DNA of 64,000 nt from Natronobiforma cellulositropha (GCF_025629245.1 NZ_JANZXN010000027.1:1-64000); one strand, 5' to 3'. Shown: positions 9,301 to 18,581, counted from the first letter of the stretch. A program made the numbers and translations. The notes: generated by a model from the letters alone, not told the origin.

Positions 9301-12300
9301 CTGACTCGAGTTCGATGCCGCGGTCGCCGAAGCCGGAGACCTCGGTGACGTTGTTCCCGTGGACGGTGTTCTCTGCCGGCCCCGTCGCACCGAAGGCGGG
9401 ATAGGCGAGGATTCCCGACCCGCCGGGCCGGTGGACCTCGTTGTCTTCGATCCAGTTGTCCGATCCCCTGACGAAGAGCGCGTCGTTGTCCGTGTCGGTG
9501 AGCTCGTTACCGATGACCGTCAGCCCGTCGCCGACGAGTCGCCAGTCCATTCCGTGGCCGTTGAACCCGCTCACGGAGTCGGTGACCGCTCCGTTCGCGA
9601 GCGCCTCGGCGTGGATGCCGCCGGTCGCGCTGTCGCGGACGTCACTCTCGGTGACCGTGAGACCCTCGAGCGGCGTCGCGTCGGCGCCGAGAGCGACGAG
9701 ACCGTACTCGTTGCCCTGCGAGGTGACGTTCTCGAGCGTGACCGACTCGGAGTAGGCCGCGAACACCCCGTAGGACGCGCCGACGGAGGCGTTCAGGTCG
9801 CGGACCTCGACGGCCGTCGAGTGGGCGACGGCGACGGTTCCCGTCCCGGTCACCTCGACGTCGGTCGCGTCGACGAGCCACACCGCGGCATCGTCGCTCT
9901 CGATCGTCGACCCCGTTTCGCCGACGAGATACTGGATCGGGACGCCGTCGACGGTGGTACTCGCGTCGATGTCGTGGTCGTAGTACACCAGCGCGGGCGT
10001 CGCAGACGGCGCGTTCGTCCAGTCCGAGGCGTCGTGGCCCTCGACGTGCAGGGAGCCGACCGAGAGGTCGTTCTCCCGAAGGGTCGCGTTCACCGCTCCC
10101 TGTAGGTAGACGTCGTGGACTCCGCTGCCCGCGATCACGTTGTCCTCGAGCACCGCGTCGACGCCGGTGACGTGGACGCCGTAGGAGTCGGCATCTTCGA
10201 TCGTGTTCGCCGTGACTGTCGCGCCGGAACCGGCGAGGCTGATCGCGCTCTCGACCTCGCGGTCGTCCGTCCGGAGGAAGTCGTTGTCGTGGACGACGAC
10301 CTCTGACGACGACTCGTCGACGCGTACCGAGCGCTGGATCACGTTCGCCTCGAGCGTGACGCCGCTCGATCCGTCCTCGATGGAGACCACGTCGAGTGCG
10401 TCGGAGCCGCGGAGTTCGGCGCCGGTCGTGTTCTCGAGCGTGAGCGTCCGCTCGGTCCACGATACGGCGTCGAACTCGTTGTCGAGGAACTCGACGTCGC
10501 TCGAGTCGACGAGGTCGACGTCGTCTTCGAACGTGCTCTCGGTCACCGTGAGGTCGGTGGCGCCCTCGAAGCGCACGTCGTCTCCGAACGTACTGTCGCG
10601 GACCGTGAGTCCGCTCGCCCCTTCGACTGTCAACTCACCGTCGGGCATCGTCAGCTCCTCGAGCGTGGCGTCGTCCGTCTCGAGCAGGAGTCCCGTCGAC
10701 CACGCACCCACCGTCGCGTTCTGGACCACCAGTGACGAGCCGGGGAGGGCGTGGATGTGCCGGTCGGGGCTGCTCGAGTCGATCACGGTGCCTCCAGTGA
10801 GCGTGAGCGATCCGCCCGACTCGACCGTGATGGCCGTCCCGCCGTGGGTGGGTTCGAGTGTCGTGTTCTCGAGCGTGAGGTCGCCGCCGTCTTCGACGAC
10901 GATCGGTTCGTCGTCGGTTCGGTGGTCGTCCGTCCAGGTCCGTTCGTCGTCGACGGCCGTCGATTCTGCGCTCGAGGGCTGGGCGACACCGGTACTCGCC
11001 ACCCCGCCGTCGGTGCGAAGCGTCGCCGTCGATGTTCCCTGTGGCGCCTCCTGCGCCGTCTCGCCGGTCGCGTGGCTCGCCAGCGCGACGGGTGAGCGTT
11101 TGGCACTCGCCGCTTCTCCAGCCGGGGTCCCGTCGTCCGTCGACTCGAGTGACCCTCCATCGTTCGTCTCGTCATCAGCATCGTTCGTCTCAGCGTCCGC
11201 GTCACTCGTCTCGGCGTCAGCATCGGTGGCCGCCGACTGTTCCGACGGCTCCGCTCCGGTCTCGCCGGGTCGCTCGAGTTCGAGGTGGACGCGGCCCTCG
11301 TCGATGGCGTCGCCCTCGTTCTCGAGGTCGACTATCGCGTTGACCGTCTCGCCGCTCGTGGAGACCTCCTCGTCGGTTGTGACGTCGACTTCCGTGGAGA
11401 TGCCGTCGACGTCGACCGTCTCGGTCCGGTCAGTCGTCTCCCCGGTCCGATCGTCGGTACACGAACTGACGATCCAGTACTGCCCGCTCAATGCACCCGA
11501 GGGGACGGTGAGTGCCACCGTCTCCTCCCCGCTGGCGCTGATGGACTCCTCGAGCTCGATCGTCTCGTGGACGAGTCCACGCGGCCCGATCAGCTCGACC
11601 GTACAGGCTGCGGTGGTCTCGACACCGCCGACGTTCGAGACCGTAACGGGAACGTCCTCGCCCGCGTCGGCCGCCTCCGCGTCGACCGACGGCCGCAGCG
11701 ACGACTCGGGGACGACGATCGAGAACGACTCCGAGACGGTATCCTGTATCTCGAGGTCGACCTCGACGTCGTAGGTGCCGACGCCGATATCGTCCGGAAC
11801 CGACGCCGTGTAGGTGTCGACGGCGTACTCGTCCGCCGAGAGCGTCTCGACCGTCCGCGTCTCGGACGTGCCGAACGCCGGTATCGAAACCGTCACCGTC
11901 GGTTCGACGTCGAACACCCCGTCGTTCGCCACGGTGAGGTCCATCTCGAGGTCGTCGCCCTGTCCGTAGCGGGGCTGATCGAAGTCGGCCGACGCCGCGA
12001 CGCTGCTGGTCAGGGTCGTGGCATCACCGACGCTCTCGGCTCCCGACTCCAGCCCGTAGAGTAGCGTGTACTCGCCCGACGCCGGCGCCTCGAGGTCCAG
12101 TTCGTACGCGAAGCGCTCGGTCGCGTTCCCCGCGATCGCCGCGCTGTCGGTGTCGCTCCAGACGGTCGTTCCGTCCGGGCCGACCAGCGAGACGTCGAGG
12201 CCGACCGCGGCGGCGTCCCGGTCGAGGCGGTTCTCGACGTCGAACTCGAGCGCCGCTGCGTCACCGATCGTCGTCGGAATCGAGGGCGTCACCGCGAACT

Positions 12301-15300
12301 GCTGGGGCACCTCGAAGGGGGCGCTGGCGTGGCCCACGACGGAGCCGCCGTCGCGGATCTCCGTCGAAACGACGTAGTGGCCGGACTGCACTCCCTCCGG
12401 GAGCGTGAATTCGTAGGCGGCCTCGAAGTCGGTGTCGACGTCTTCGGTCGTCGTCTGTTCTGCGACGACCGAGCCGTTTGGCGCGACCGCCCGGGTGATG
12501 ACGGTCGCCTCCTCGACCTCGTGGACCGTCCACCACGTCTCCCGGAGACCGACGTCGGCGACGACCTCGTCACCGCGTGCGTAGGTCGACTCGTCGAGGC
12601 TGACCTCGAGCGGGAGCAGTTCGGTTCCGCTGGTGAAGAGCTGTCGGAAGCCGCTCGCGACGATCTCGTCGTCGTCGTCGTAGACGTTCGCGAGCACCCG
12701 CTCGTCCGTGGTCACGACGAACTGCTCGGCGATATCGACCGTTCCGCCGGCCGGAACGGTGACGTTGTGCGTCGTTCCGTGGGGGAACAACTCGACTCTC
12801 ACCTCCTCGAGATCGTCGCCGCCATTGAACACCTGCACGGTCGTCGTCGCGTTCGAGCCGGGGCGGTACTCCTGGGCGTCCGACTGGACCGAGACGGAGA
12901 CGTCCGAGTCCGCTCGCTCCCAGCCGCCGTCGCCGTCCTGGAACTGCGAGACCGCGAAGTGCGCCCCGCGCGTGCGCTGTATCTCCCCGAGCGTCTCGTT
13001 TTGCAGGACGTACTCGAGTTCCCAGATCCCGTGCTGTCCGCTCGAGGGCGCATCCACCGTGACCGTCTCGGTGCGCGTCTCGAACGGCTCGAGCGAGGTC
13101 TCTCCGCCGAAGGCGCTTTCGGCGTCGATGGTCGTCGTCTCCCCGTCCGGTCCGTGGAGGTCGACCTCGATCGAATCGACGGCGACGTCGACGTAGCTTC
13201 GGACGTCGGCATCAACTGAGATCGTCTCACCCGGGGCGTACGTCTCGAGGTCGCCGTGCTGCGCCCAGAGGATCGTATCCCGCAGGATCTGTTCTTCCTC
13301 CGCGTTCGAGGCCTGGTGGCCGTAGGCCCAGTCGGTGTAGGCGGTCGTCGCGACGACCGACCCCTCGCCGTAGTCGTAGGTGAGCATCGACGGCTGGTTG
13401 TTCCGCGTCCGCTCGAGGAGGATCGTCGCGTTCTCGGGGTACTCGAGGAAGTAGCCGTCGACGTTCATCGACGCGATTTCGTCGTCCTGGGAGGCCAGCG
13501 CCGGACAGTACTCGGCCATGCCGACGGCGTTGAACTGACAGCTCTGGTCTTCGAGCCAGCCGTAGCCGGTCAGCCCGCCGGGGACGACGTCGAAGTGATA
13601 GCCCCGTGGCTGGGTCAGCACGAAGAGCGTCCCGCCCGCGTCGACGTACTCCTCGAGTGTCTCTTCGAACGAGCCAAGCGTCGAGACACCCATCAGCGCG
13701 CCGCTCGGGACGACCACCACGCCGAAGCGCTCGAGGTCTTCGGCGGGGGTGTGGATGTCGACCGACTGGTGGTGAAGTCCCTCGTCTGCGAGGTAGTCTC
13801 CGAGTTCAGCGGCGAAGCCACGGTTGAGGACGCCGACCGTCGAGTTCTCGTAGCCGTACTCGGGGAAGCCGTAGCCGTAACTCGGCTGCTGGGGGTCGTA
13901 GGTCAGGACGGAGACGTCGTAGTTGTCGTCCGGGTGGTCGCCACCCGGTGGGCGCTCGTCCTCGTCACAGACACAGTCTGCGTAGGCCGGGTCGTCGTCC
14001 GAGAGCGCACAGTTGCAGTCGGCGTCGACGATGATGCCGCGCTTTGCCACCGACACGCTCCCCCCGGCGGAGGCGCCAGCGCTGACGCCGACGGAGCCAC
14101 CTGCGCCTCCCCCATCGCCGCCGCAGGCGAAGCCGCCGACCTCGGCGCCGCCGAGGGCCTGTACCTCTCCCTCGACGCCGGCGCAGTAGAACGTCTGTCC
14201 GGGCAGGTCCTCCCCGCAGGGCGGCCCGCTGATCGCCAGTGACGAGGTCGAGACGCCGCCACCGACCAGGTTGACCTCGAAGTGAACCCCGATCTCGGAC
14301 CACTGAATCTCGACGTCACAGCTCTGGAACGACGTCGGGTTCCTGAGCGTTGCCCGTTCCGTCTCGTGCTTGACGAAGCCGGCCGAGATACTCGGGCCGT
14401 CGATGCCGCCGCCGTGGGTTCCGCCGTCCCAGATGTCGAGACCGAACGGGTCGGTGTATCGCAACGGGTTGTTCTCGGCGTAGGCGTAGTAGTTCGTACT
14501 CGCGCTCACACCCAGCGGGTCCGGGCCCGTAAACCGGGCGGTCGTCGGGTCGTAGTAGCGCTCGCGGTTGTAGTACTGGTCGGTCTCCTCGTCGAAGAAC
14601 CGCCCGGCGAACTTGAACGGATTCTCGACCGTCTCCGTCTCGGTGACGACAGACCCGAACGGATCGTACTCGTACTCGTTCGCGACCTGCCCCGCCTCGT
14701 CGGTCACTGCCCGGACGTTGTGGGGCTCGTCGATGTGGTAAAAGTAGTGCTCTGTGCCCTCGAGCATCGCGATCGGGTCGTCGATACCGGGCCCGTGGAG
14801 GTAGGCCGACTCGAGGTCGCCGTCTTCGCCGTAGGCACCGAACAGTTCGTCTCTGGCGTAGAGGTAGTACGTCGTCTCGCCGTCGACCGTCTCGCTCACT
14901 CGCTGGCCGTCCGGCAGGTACGCGTAGGAGACGTCCTCGCCGACGAAGAACTCGTGGTCGTCGGGGACCGATCCCCACGAGCTGTATCTGACGTCGACGA
15001 GCCGTCCGCTCGCGTCGTACTCGTAGTCCGCCCACAGTTCGCCGCTTCCCTCGCCGAACTCGAGACCACGCCGCTCGAGGTTGCCGTGCTCGTCGTAGCG
15101 GTACTCGACGTCGTCGCGTGCGACGAGCCGTCCCTCGTCGTCGTACTCGTAGGTGGTGTCGACGCTGCCGTTGACCGTCGTCGACAGCCGGTTGCCGATC
15201 GCATCGTAGGCGAACTCGGTCTCGGTGCCGTCGGGCGCGGACACCGTGCTCAGGCGGTTCAGTTCGTCGTAGGTGTAGGTGGTCTCCGCCCCCTCACCGT

Positions 15301-17536
15301 CGGTCACCGAGAGCAGGTTCCCCACGCTGTCGTAGGTGTACTCCTCCGCGAGGACCGTCGCCCCACTCGGGTTCGTCACCTCGAGAGAGGCGAGTCGGTC
15401 GCGGGCGCCGTACTCGTAGGTCGTCTCCACACCGTTGGCGTAGCTGATACCCGTGAGCCTGTCGAACTCGTCGTACTCGTAGCTCGCCCAGACGCCGTCA
15501 CCCGCCTCGACACGATCGATTCGGCCCGCGTCGTCGTACTCGTAGGTGTGGGTTCCGTCGTCGGTCGCCAGCTCGAGCAGGTTCCCGTCCCCGTCGTAGG
15601 TGTACTCGACCGTTCGCTCGAACGAGCCGTGTTCGACGGTCTCCGACTCGAGCATTCCGCGTGGGTCGAACGTCCTAGTTACCGAGACGCCGTCTCCGGT
15701 GATCGTCTCGACGCCGTCGTCCGACTCGAACTCGTAGTCGACCGTCCGTGGCTCCGCCCGGACCGGCACCGTCGAGCGGTCACCGTCGGGTCCGACCGGC
15801 CGCTCGATCGACTCGAGGTTGCCGTTCGCGTCGTAGAGATACTCGATCGATTCGCCACGGGGGTCGATCACCGTGACGAGCGCCCCACGCTCGTCGTACT
15901 CGTACTCGTAGGTGTGTCCGTTGGCGTCGGTCTCGTTCGCCAGCCGGCCGAAGTCGTCGTGCGCCAGCAGCGTCTGGCCACCCGCCGAGTCGGTCACCGA
16001 CTCGAGGTAGCCGCGCTCGTCGAACGCGAACGTCGTGACCTCGCCGGTCGGCGCGGTCTGGTCGACAATCTGCCCGGCCTCGCCGTAGGTCCGTTCGGTC
16101 GTCGCCCCACCCGGCGTCGTCTCCCGGATCACGTTCCCCGCGCTGTCGTGTTCGAACGTCGTCGTCCCTCCACCCGCGGTGGTGTGTCGAACCAGCCGGG
16201 AGTGATACGCCGCGTCGGTCACGACCGTCTCCCACTCCGTTTCGGCCGTGTTCCCGTCCGAGTCGGTCTCGGAGAGGAGGTTGCCGTACTCGTCGTACTC
16301 GTACTCGGTGGTCTCGCCGTCGTCGGTCACCGCGATCCGGTTCATCGCCTCGTCCCACTCGATCTCGAGCGACTCCGTCGGCGAGGAGACCGACGTCGGG
16401 TTACCGGCGTCGTTCATCTCGATCGTCGCCTGCTCTCCCGTGAGGTGGCTGTGGACGGTCACCGTGTTCGTCTCGTCGTCGTAGCTCAACGAGTTCCCTG
16501 CCTCGGTACACTGTGCCTCAGTGAACCCGCTTCCGGCGAAGGCGACCCGGTCGGTTCCTCGCTCGTAGCCGTACATCGTCATGAACCCCGACGGCTCGAC
16601 CGCTCGCTCGAGTTTGTGGTTCTCGTAGTACTCGTACTCGGTGGTGTCGCCGTTCCAGGTCGTCACCGAGACGAGGTCGCCGAGGCCGTACTCGTACTCG
16701 GTCACCCGGCCGGCCGAGTCGACGACCTCGGTGAGCCGCCCGGCGCTCGAGTAGGTCAACTCGAGCGTCCCGCCCATCGTGTGGTCGATCGCCGTCAGCC
16801 GACCGTCCGTGTACTCGAGGGTGACGCCCACGCCGTTGTGGTCCTCGACCGAGAGCAGCCGTCCGTCCTCGTCGAACGACAGCGTCGACCCGTCCGTCCG
16901 CTCGAGCGCGTAGCCGATGCCGTTCGACTCGAGGCGAGCGTGGACGCCAGCGGGTGCGTCGAAGCCGTCGTCGGTCCGCTCGAAGGTGTGTCTCGAGCCG
17001 GTCTCGTCGACGAAGACGATCGCGTCGTCCTCGCCGTCGACGAGTTCCATCGCGAAGTTGTGCGTCCACCCGAACCCGAGTGGACCGTGGTCGCCGCTGG
17101 CGTGGCTGTTGTACGACCGGACGAACTCGATCGACTCGGTGTCCGTCCGTACCCTCTCTCCGTCGTAGCCGACCGCGCCGGTGCCGACGGCCAGTGTGAC
17201 GTCCGTCGCGCTCCGGTAGAGGTTCCCGTTCGCGAGGTTCACGTCGTCGAAGTAGTAGTACCAGGGCTGAAACCCGGTCGTTCCCCGCATCTCGAAGTCG
17301 GTCGGGGGGTCGCTCGAGTCGGCTACTGCTGGGCCCGACTGTGTGAGTCCGTCATCGCCGGTGAGGCCGTCGTCGCCACCGAAACCTTCGGGTGACGAGT
17401 CGTCGACGACCCCACCGCCGGCACCGAGGGCGGGCATCGCGACGACCGACGAGATCATCATAAGTGTGACACATACTGTAACAAGTTCGTTCCACCTCGG
17501 CCGCATCCGATGGTACTTCCGTCGTTTTCTCCCCAT
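3371..17536 (-). CDS. Giant secreted RHS-repeat surface protein with PGF-CTERM anchor (4721 aa)
   Basis: A single open frame starting at ATG 17536. Approximate domains: basic N-terminus and signal peptide (1-45); RHS/YD repeats (60-1025) ending in the RHS core motif (YYNRERYYDPTTARFTGPDP, then YAYAENNPLRYTDPFG); a Gly/Cys-rich stretch (1050-1200, with DADCNCAL and ADCVCDED); a glutamine-amidotransferase-like domain (about 1210-1420, VVVPSGALMG and YVDAGGTLFVLTQP); CARDB-like Ig repeats (1430-2085); an acidic Thr/Asp linker; a right-handed beta-helix of NosD/PbH1 type (2210-3430); more CARDB-like repeats (3470-4295); a PKD domain (4300-4385); a PGF-pre-PGF domain (4420-4580); and a PGF-CTERM tail (DGLPGFGILLALAALFA plus RRR). 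Known biology: PGF-CTERM is cut and lipid-anchored by archaeosortase A. The usual RHS C-terminal toxin is absent; instead structural domains follow. Probably a cell-surface adhesin or interaction factor. Confidence 0.9.
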   Translation of the reverse strand: MGRKRRKYHRMRPRWNELVTVCVTLMMISSVVAMPALGAGGGVVDDSSPEGFGGDDGLTGDDGLTQSGPAVADSSDPPTDFEMRGTTGFQPWYYYFDDVNLANGNLYRSATDVTLAVGTGAVGYDGERVRTDTESIEFVRSYNSHASGDHGPLGFGWTHNFAMELVDGEDDAIVFVDETGSRHTFERTDDGFDAPAGVHARLESNGIGYALERTDGSTLSFDEDGRLLSVEDHNGVGVTLEYTDGRLTAIDHTMGGTLELTYSSAGRLTEVVDSAGRVTEYEYGLGDLVSVTTWNGDTTEYEYYENHKLERAVEPSGFMTMYGYERGTDRVAFAGSGFTEAQCTEAGNSLSYDDETNTVTVHSHLTGEQATIEMNDAGNPTSVSSPTESLEIEWDEAMNRIAVTDDGETTEYEYDEYGNLLSETDSDGNTAETEWETVVTDAAYHSRLVRHTTAGGGTTTFEHDSAGNVIRETTPGGATTERTYGEAGQIVDQTAPTGEVTTFAFDERGYLESVTDSAGGQTLLAHDDFGRLANETDANGHTYEYEYDERGALVTVIDPRGESIEYLYDANGNLESIERPVGPDGDRSTVPVRAEPRTVDYEFESDDGVETITGDGVSVTRTFDPRGMLESETVEHGSFERTVEYTYDGDGNLLELATDDGTHTYEYDDAGRIDRVEAGDGVWASYEYDEFDRLTGISYANGVETTYEYGARDRLASLEVTNPSGATVLAEEYTYDSVGNLLSVTDGEGAETTYTYDELNRLSTVSAPDGTETEFAYDAIGNRLSTTVNGSVDTTYEYDDEGRLVARDDVEYRYDEHGNLERRGLEFGEGSGELWADYEYDASGRLVDVRYSSWGSVPDDHEFFVGEDVSYAYLPDGQRVSETVDGETTYYLYARDELFGAYGEDGDLESAYLHGPGIDDPIAMLEGTEHYFYHIDEPHNVRAVTDEAGQVANEYEYDPFGSVVTETETVENPFKFAGRFFDEETDQYYNRERYYDPTTARFTGPDPLGVSASTNYYAYAENNPLRYTDPFGLDIWDGGTHGGGIDGPSISAGFVKHETERATLRNPTSFQSCDVEIQWSEIGVHFEVNLVGGGVSTSSLAISGPPCGEDLPGQTFYCAGVEGEVQALGGAEVGGFACGGDGGGAGGSVGVSAGASAGGSVSVAKRGIIVDADCNCALSDDDPAYADCVCDEDERPPGGDHPDDNYDVSVLTYDPQQPSYGYGFPEYGYENSTVGVLNRGFAAELGDYLADEGLHHQSVDIHTPAEDLERFGVVVVPSGALMGVSTLGSFEETLEEYVDAGGTLFVLTQPRGYHFDVVPGGLTGYGWLEDQSCQFNAVGMAEYCPALASQDDEIASMNVDGYFLEYPENATILLERTRNNQPSMLTYDYGEGSVVATTAYTDWAYGHQASNAEEEQILRDTILWAQHGDLETYAPGETISVDADVRSYVDVAVDSIEVDLHGPDGETTTIDAESAFGGETSLEPFETRTETVTVDAPSSGQHGIWELEYVLQNETLGEIQRTRGAHFAVSQFQDGDGGWERADSDVSVSVQSDAQEYRPGSNATTTVQVFNGGDDLEEVRVELFPHGTTHNVTVPAGGTVDIAEQFVVTTDERVLANVYDDDDEIVASGFRQLFTSGTELLPLEVSLDESTYARGDEVVADVGLRETWWTVHEVEEATVITRAVAPNGSVVAEQTTTEDVDTDFEAAYEFTLPEGVQSGHYVVSTEIRDGGSVVGHASAPFEVPQQFAVTPSIPTTIGDAAALEFDVENRLDRDAAAVGLDVSLVGPDGTTVWSDTDSAAIAGNATERFAYELDLEAPASGEYTLLYGLESGAESVGDATTLTSSVAASADFDQPRYGQGDDLEMDLTVANDGVFDVEPTVTVSIPAFGTSETRTVETLSADEYAVDTYTASVPDDIGVGTYDVEVDLEIQDTVSESFSIVVPESSLRPSVDAEAADAGEDVPVTVSNVGGVETTAACTVELIGPRGLVHETIELEESISASGEETVALTVPSGALSGQYWIVSSCTDDRTGETTDRTETVDVDGISTEVDVTTDEEVSTSGETVNAIVDLENEGDAIDEGRVHLELERPGETGAEPSEQSAATDADAETSDADAETNDADDETNDGGSLESTDDGTPAGEAASAKRSPVALASHATGETAQEAPQGTSTATLRTDGGVASTGVAQPSSAESTAVDDERTWTDDHRTDDEPIVVEDGGDLTLENTTLEPTHGGTAITVESGGSLTLTGGTVIDSSSPDRHIHALPGSSLVVQNATVGAWSTGLLLETDDATLEELTMPDGELTVEGASGLTVRDSTFGDDVRFEGATDLTVTESTFEDDVDLVDSSDVEFLDNEFDAVSWTERTLTLENTTGAELRGSDALDVVSIEDGSSGVTLEANVIQRSVRVDESSSEVVVHDNDFLRTDDREVESAISLAGSGATVTANTIEDADSYGVHVTGVDAVLEDNVIAGSGVHDVYLQGAVNATLRENDLSVGSLHVEGHDASDWTNAPSATPALVYYDHDIDASTTVDGVPIQYLVGETGSTIESDDAAVWLVDATDVEVTGTGTVAVAHSTAVEVRDLNASVGASYGVFAAYSESVTLENVTSQGNEYGLVALGADATPLEGLTVTESDVRDSATGGIHAEALANGAVTDSVSGFNGHGMDWRLVGDGLTVIGNELTDTDNDALFVRGSDNWIEDNEVHRPGGSGILAYPAFGATGPAENTVHGNNVTEVSGFGDRGIELESAGSTASNNTVSNVDNAAIHVVGEDGLVVGNHLEDNGIGVDARSAGIEVRENELVGVHEEGIVVRDDSIVVDGNDIAGATQGIQLNSGSDVLVVDNDVSATRADVEFDTNEPVTLENNALAGSGLAVSPSNVGDADYYRHDVDETNTYRGEPVHFVVDETDVAVPDDAGLVWFVNATDASSSGSHAVRAIDSSGLTVTDVDATGTDITLVRTSESTFDGVSIAESPTVGLTLEEASDLELTGLTVTDSAETALRLEDAPETTLEDVTLETSGEDGLVLEDSSGVELTDVLVEASADDGIVVDDSSGALAATNVSVEGSGGTGLDLRGDGHVLTTVSTERGGATGLDLHGDDHVLTNVSALDNDGVGIDVGGDTSVFEMLTVSDNDDHGLVLEGSDHHLSNVTATGNAGYGLVVNAEDSIFETVNAGGNDDAWEGSGGILLESTWSSSASGNEFTNVTADDNDGTGITLDDADSNTFTNVSTNGNEAYGIELTGPTGVGSDANTFTGVTANENGDHGIRVHGSTETALENVIVEGNDASGLSLSSADGNAFVNVSATDNVGHGVDLVGSAHNTVDDVVATGNDAGVRAGSTSQFSTSENNTVTGGTLAENEVGILLDRGGENTLTGLVVEDNAAYGVEITNSEPDLLYDNAFDNPAATADAVESSENVWNVSPTPGPNIVGGPLVGGNYWAGYGGSDLTEDGFGDTDLPYTVEDNLELGDELPLVADGDSAPDTDWETNVTVTVDPDATETVTVEIPATALTDVGKYDLYATLYTTANQTVDVDTTSFYVFEDETSLTLETDQRAYAPGDTVTITGDLHNGGESERTYDLVVTDGETILDEQHTLESGESYSYEVTTTAEESLEVSASADGVTVTESVTVASPEVDTRLVTPEYGGLEPFDVGVELENTGTVDVSLVVSLDDEERTLTLEPGESHRLTTETTATDDLPVTATVDRQTAAGPVHLETLEETVLFGETATLSVEPATVSSPGSVSIPYTVESTGPRDVSFTIDSEIDGSSDETAVYVPAGEQRTGELVADLEPGEHTLTYTTPYGSGSETVLVAERNQLELEADVPDRSESGVLETTVTLTNTGANDLSGTVEATAPIANNATAFDVTAGESADVTVSVPIPDGTAPDTYDLALTVSAGGSTLAETDAAFVVPGAAFEIVTDPPVETYGLGEEATVETTVENVGTTTDQARLNLTVPGIAEATATSVLAPGETDILAAAFDVPDDLEAGTYEIHYEVDGDERETSFYLEGASLDVDGQLDQAAYELGENATLTIDVTNERAADLELFSRVAFNEYEHVEYYTVNGTETETVQFDVPVTDGIDDKIFFSVYHEGGRSLYIDGAYPHLRGENVTLSTDQQQYQPGDTVTITADPDHAGDLDVAAPGFDWTGTVDEPTDLEFEVPPLQSGPHYIHYVFDGETHSHPFDVDGYNVRVLDAAFDQSAYAAGETVELELDLEPTRNASATVTGWFYDADGDVLLETQTTDALSPEGTTVTLAGDLPEDTEGVHSLRYDIEGAPAADGNAFQTQSTQTVFQTSGVNYFDVVDTSTPEPEPPVAAFEYDPTEPAVDEPVTFDASASSASSGSLTAYDWSFEDGTTRTGATTTYTFEEAGIQTVTLDVTDGDGLTNTTTRTVDVQPAADDGDDDGGSGGGGLPPLPPTDPEPEPTEPNITVNRVAPDALAVGVADAPAGEALTIDLPSMDAVGIGLSLDEVIVTVADGGDYEIDLSQDARDDAATDRPLPGDRHALGYIGLDGTPSTDETTAVTHRITVAASLLESEGASASAVRVYQYRDGDWQALDRDGLEETPDGYRFELTSESIAPLAVTLATTSPVEIRDGTVDPTSVEPGEPVTVTATVSNDGGHTEAFTGELLVDGTVVSSESLTLSPGEHRTLTFEPVFDEPGSYELALNDVTLGSVTVDSTDTPDGDDAETVDDDRTDDDGLPGFGILLALAALFACALFRRRSSAATVR

Positions 17537-17819
17537 ATTATGATATTTCTCTCGGTTTCAGTTGTGCTCGTGATGTACGCTCTCTCCCGAAGTCCCCTCA
17601 CACGAGTCGAACTGAACGCTATACGTGACTGTTCCGCAGCCTCACCATAGTCGTTCGGTGGGCCCGGAGTAAGCCCGAGGTTACATCGAAGTAATCTCGT
17701 GACGGATGTCGGTTTGTCGCTCACGCATGGGCACTCGCCGGCACTCGCGCAACAGATAATGTAACACTCATATCGGGATGGAAATAGTTATCTCGTACGC
17801 CACCGAGACTCACTCGAGC

Positions 17820-18578
17820 ATGAGTTTCCGGCCCTCCCGCCGACGGCTACTCGCCCGTGGTAGCAGTCTGTGTCTCCTCGCCACCATCGCCGGCTGTCTC
17901 TCGCCGGGGGACGCCTCGAGCGACGACGGGGGCGCTGAGCGGCCAACTGGCGGGACGACCGCTGCTGGCTCGCCGGAGGACGCTTCGGACGGGGAGCCGT
18001 CGACCGGCGAGACACCGGACGGTGGAACGTCCGGGGGCGTCACGCCCGACGGTGACACGGCCAACGACGGGACGACAGACCGGACACCGGCGTCGGACGA
18101 ACCGACCGAGACGGACCCGGAGGCGGCCTCGAGTACGGAGGGCGCAGCTACCGAACAATCGATCCGGCTCCCGGGCGTCGACGCACCCGGCTCCTCCGGG
18201 GGTCTCGTCTCGCTCACGCCGCCGGCGGACGTCGTCGTCCTGAACTTCTTCGCGACCTGGTGTCCGCCCTGTATCCCCGAGATGGACAACATTCGGCCAC
18301 TGCGAGACACCTACAGCGAGGACGAGGTCTTCATCGCCTCCATCACCCAGGAGGGGGATACCGACGCGATCACCGCCTTCTGGGAGACACACGACGGTGC
18401 CTGGCCAGTCCTCCTCGACCCCGGTGCTCGGGCGAGCTACACCTACCGCGTCACCACGATCCCGACGATCCTCGTCCTCGACTCGAGCGGCGACGAACGC
18501 CACCGCCACACCGGCCTGGTCGGCGAAGACACGCTTCGAGCGTCGGTCGAAGACGTCCTCGGCCGCGGCGAGGACTGA
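17820..18578 (+). CDS. TlpA-like thiol-disulfide lipoprotein (thioredoxin fold, 252 aa)
   Basis: I start at ATG 17820 (MSFRPSRRRLL), because the 14-residue extension from 17778 would bury the signal. The N-terminus has a twin-arginine-like SRRRLL followed by a hydrophobic stretch and a lipobox, ATIAGC, with Cys26 as the expected lipid-modified residue, so it should be exported and membrane-tethered. Residues about 30-130 are a low-complexity Thr/Glu/Asp/Gly linker typical of haloarchaeal lipoproteins. The thioredoxin domain holds FFATWCPPCIPEM with Cys148-Pro-Pro-Cys151 and the cis-proline strand ITTIPTILVLD-like region (seen as RVTTIPTILVL). TlpA/ResA proteins reduce disulfides outside the membrane. 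The CcdA-like gene starts 3 bases after its stop, so the two form an operon: electron carrier plus effector. It is divergent from the giant RHS gene. Confidence 0.9.
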   Translation: MSFRPSRRRLLARGSSLCLLATIAGCLSPGDASSDDGGAERPTGGTTAAGSPEDASDGEPSTGETPDGGTSGGVTPDGDTANDGTTDRTPASDEPTETDPEAASSTEGAATEQSIRLPGVDAPGSSGGLVSLTPPADVVVLNFFATWCPPCIPEMDNIRPLRDTYSEDEVFIASITQEGDTDAITAFWETHDGAWPVLLDPGARASYTYRVTTIPTILVLDSSGDERHRHTGLVGEDTLRASVEDVLGRGED

Positions 18579-18581
18579 CGA

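Noticed and set aside
7595-11774. Long plus-strand frames (569 and 523 codons) opposite the beta-helix region
   Set aside because: They are shadows of the repetitive minus-strand coding sequence; composition is Arg- or Ser-rich and nothing resembles a family.
14282-17395. Open frame of 1037 codons on the plus strand opposite the RHS giant
   Set aside because: It is the mirror of a GC-rich coding strand. The protein is Val/Arg-rich with no domain sense, while the opposite strand gives clear RHS repeats.
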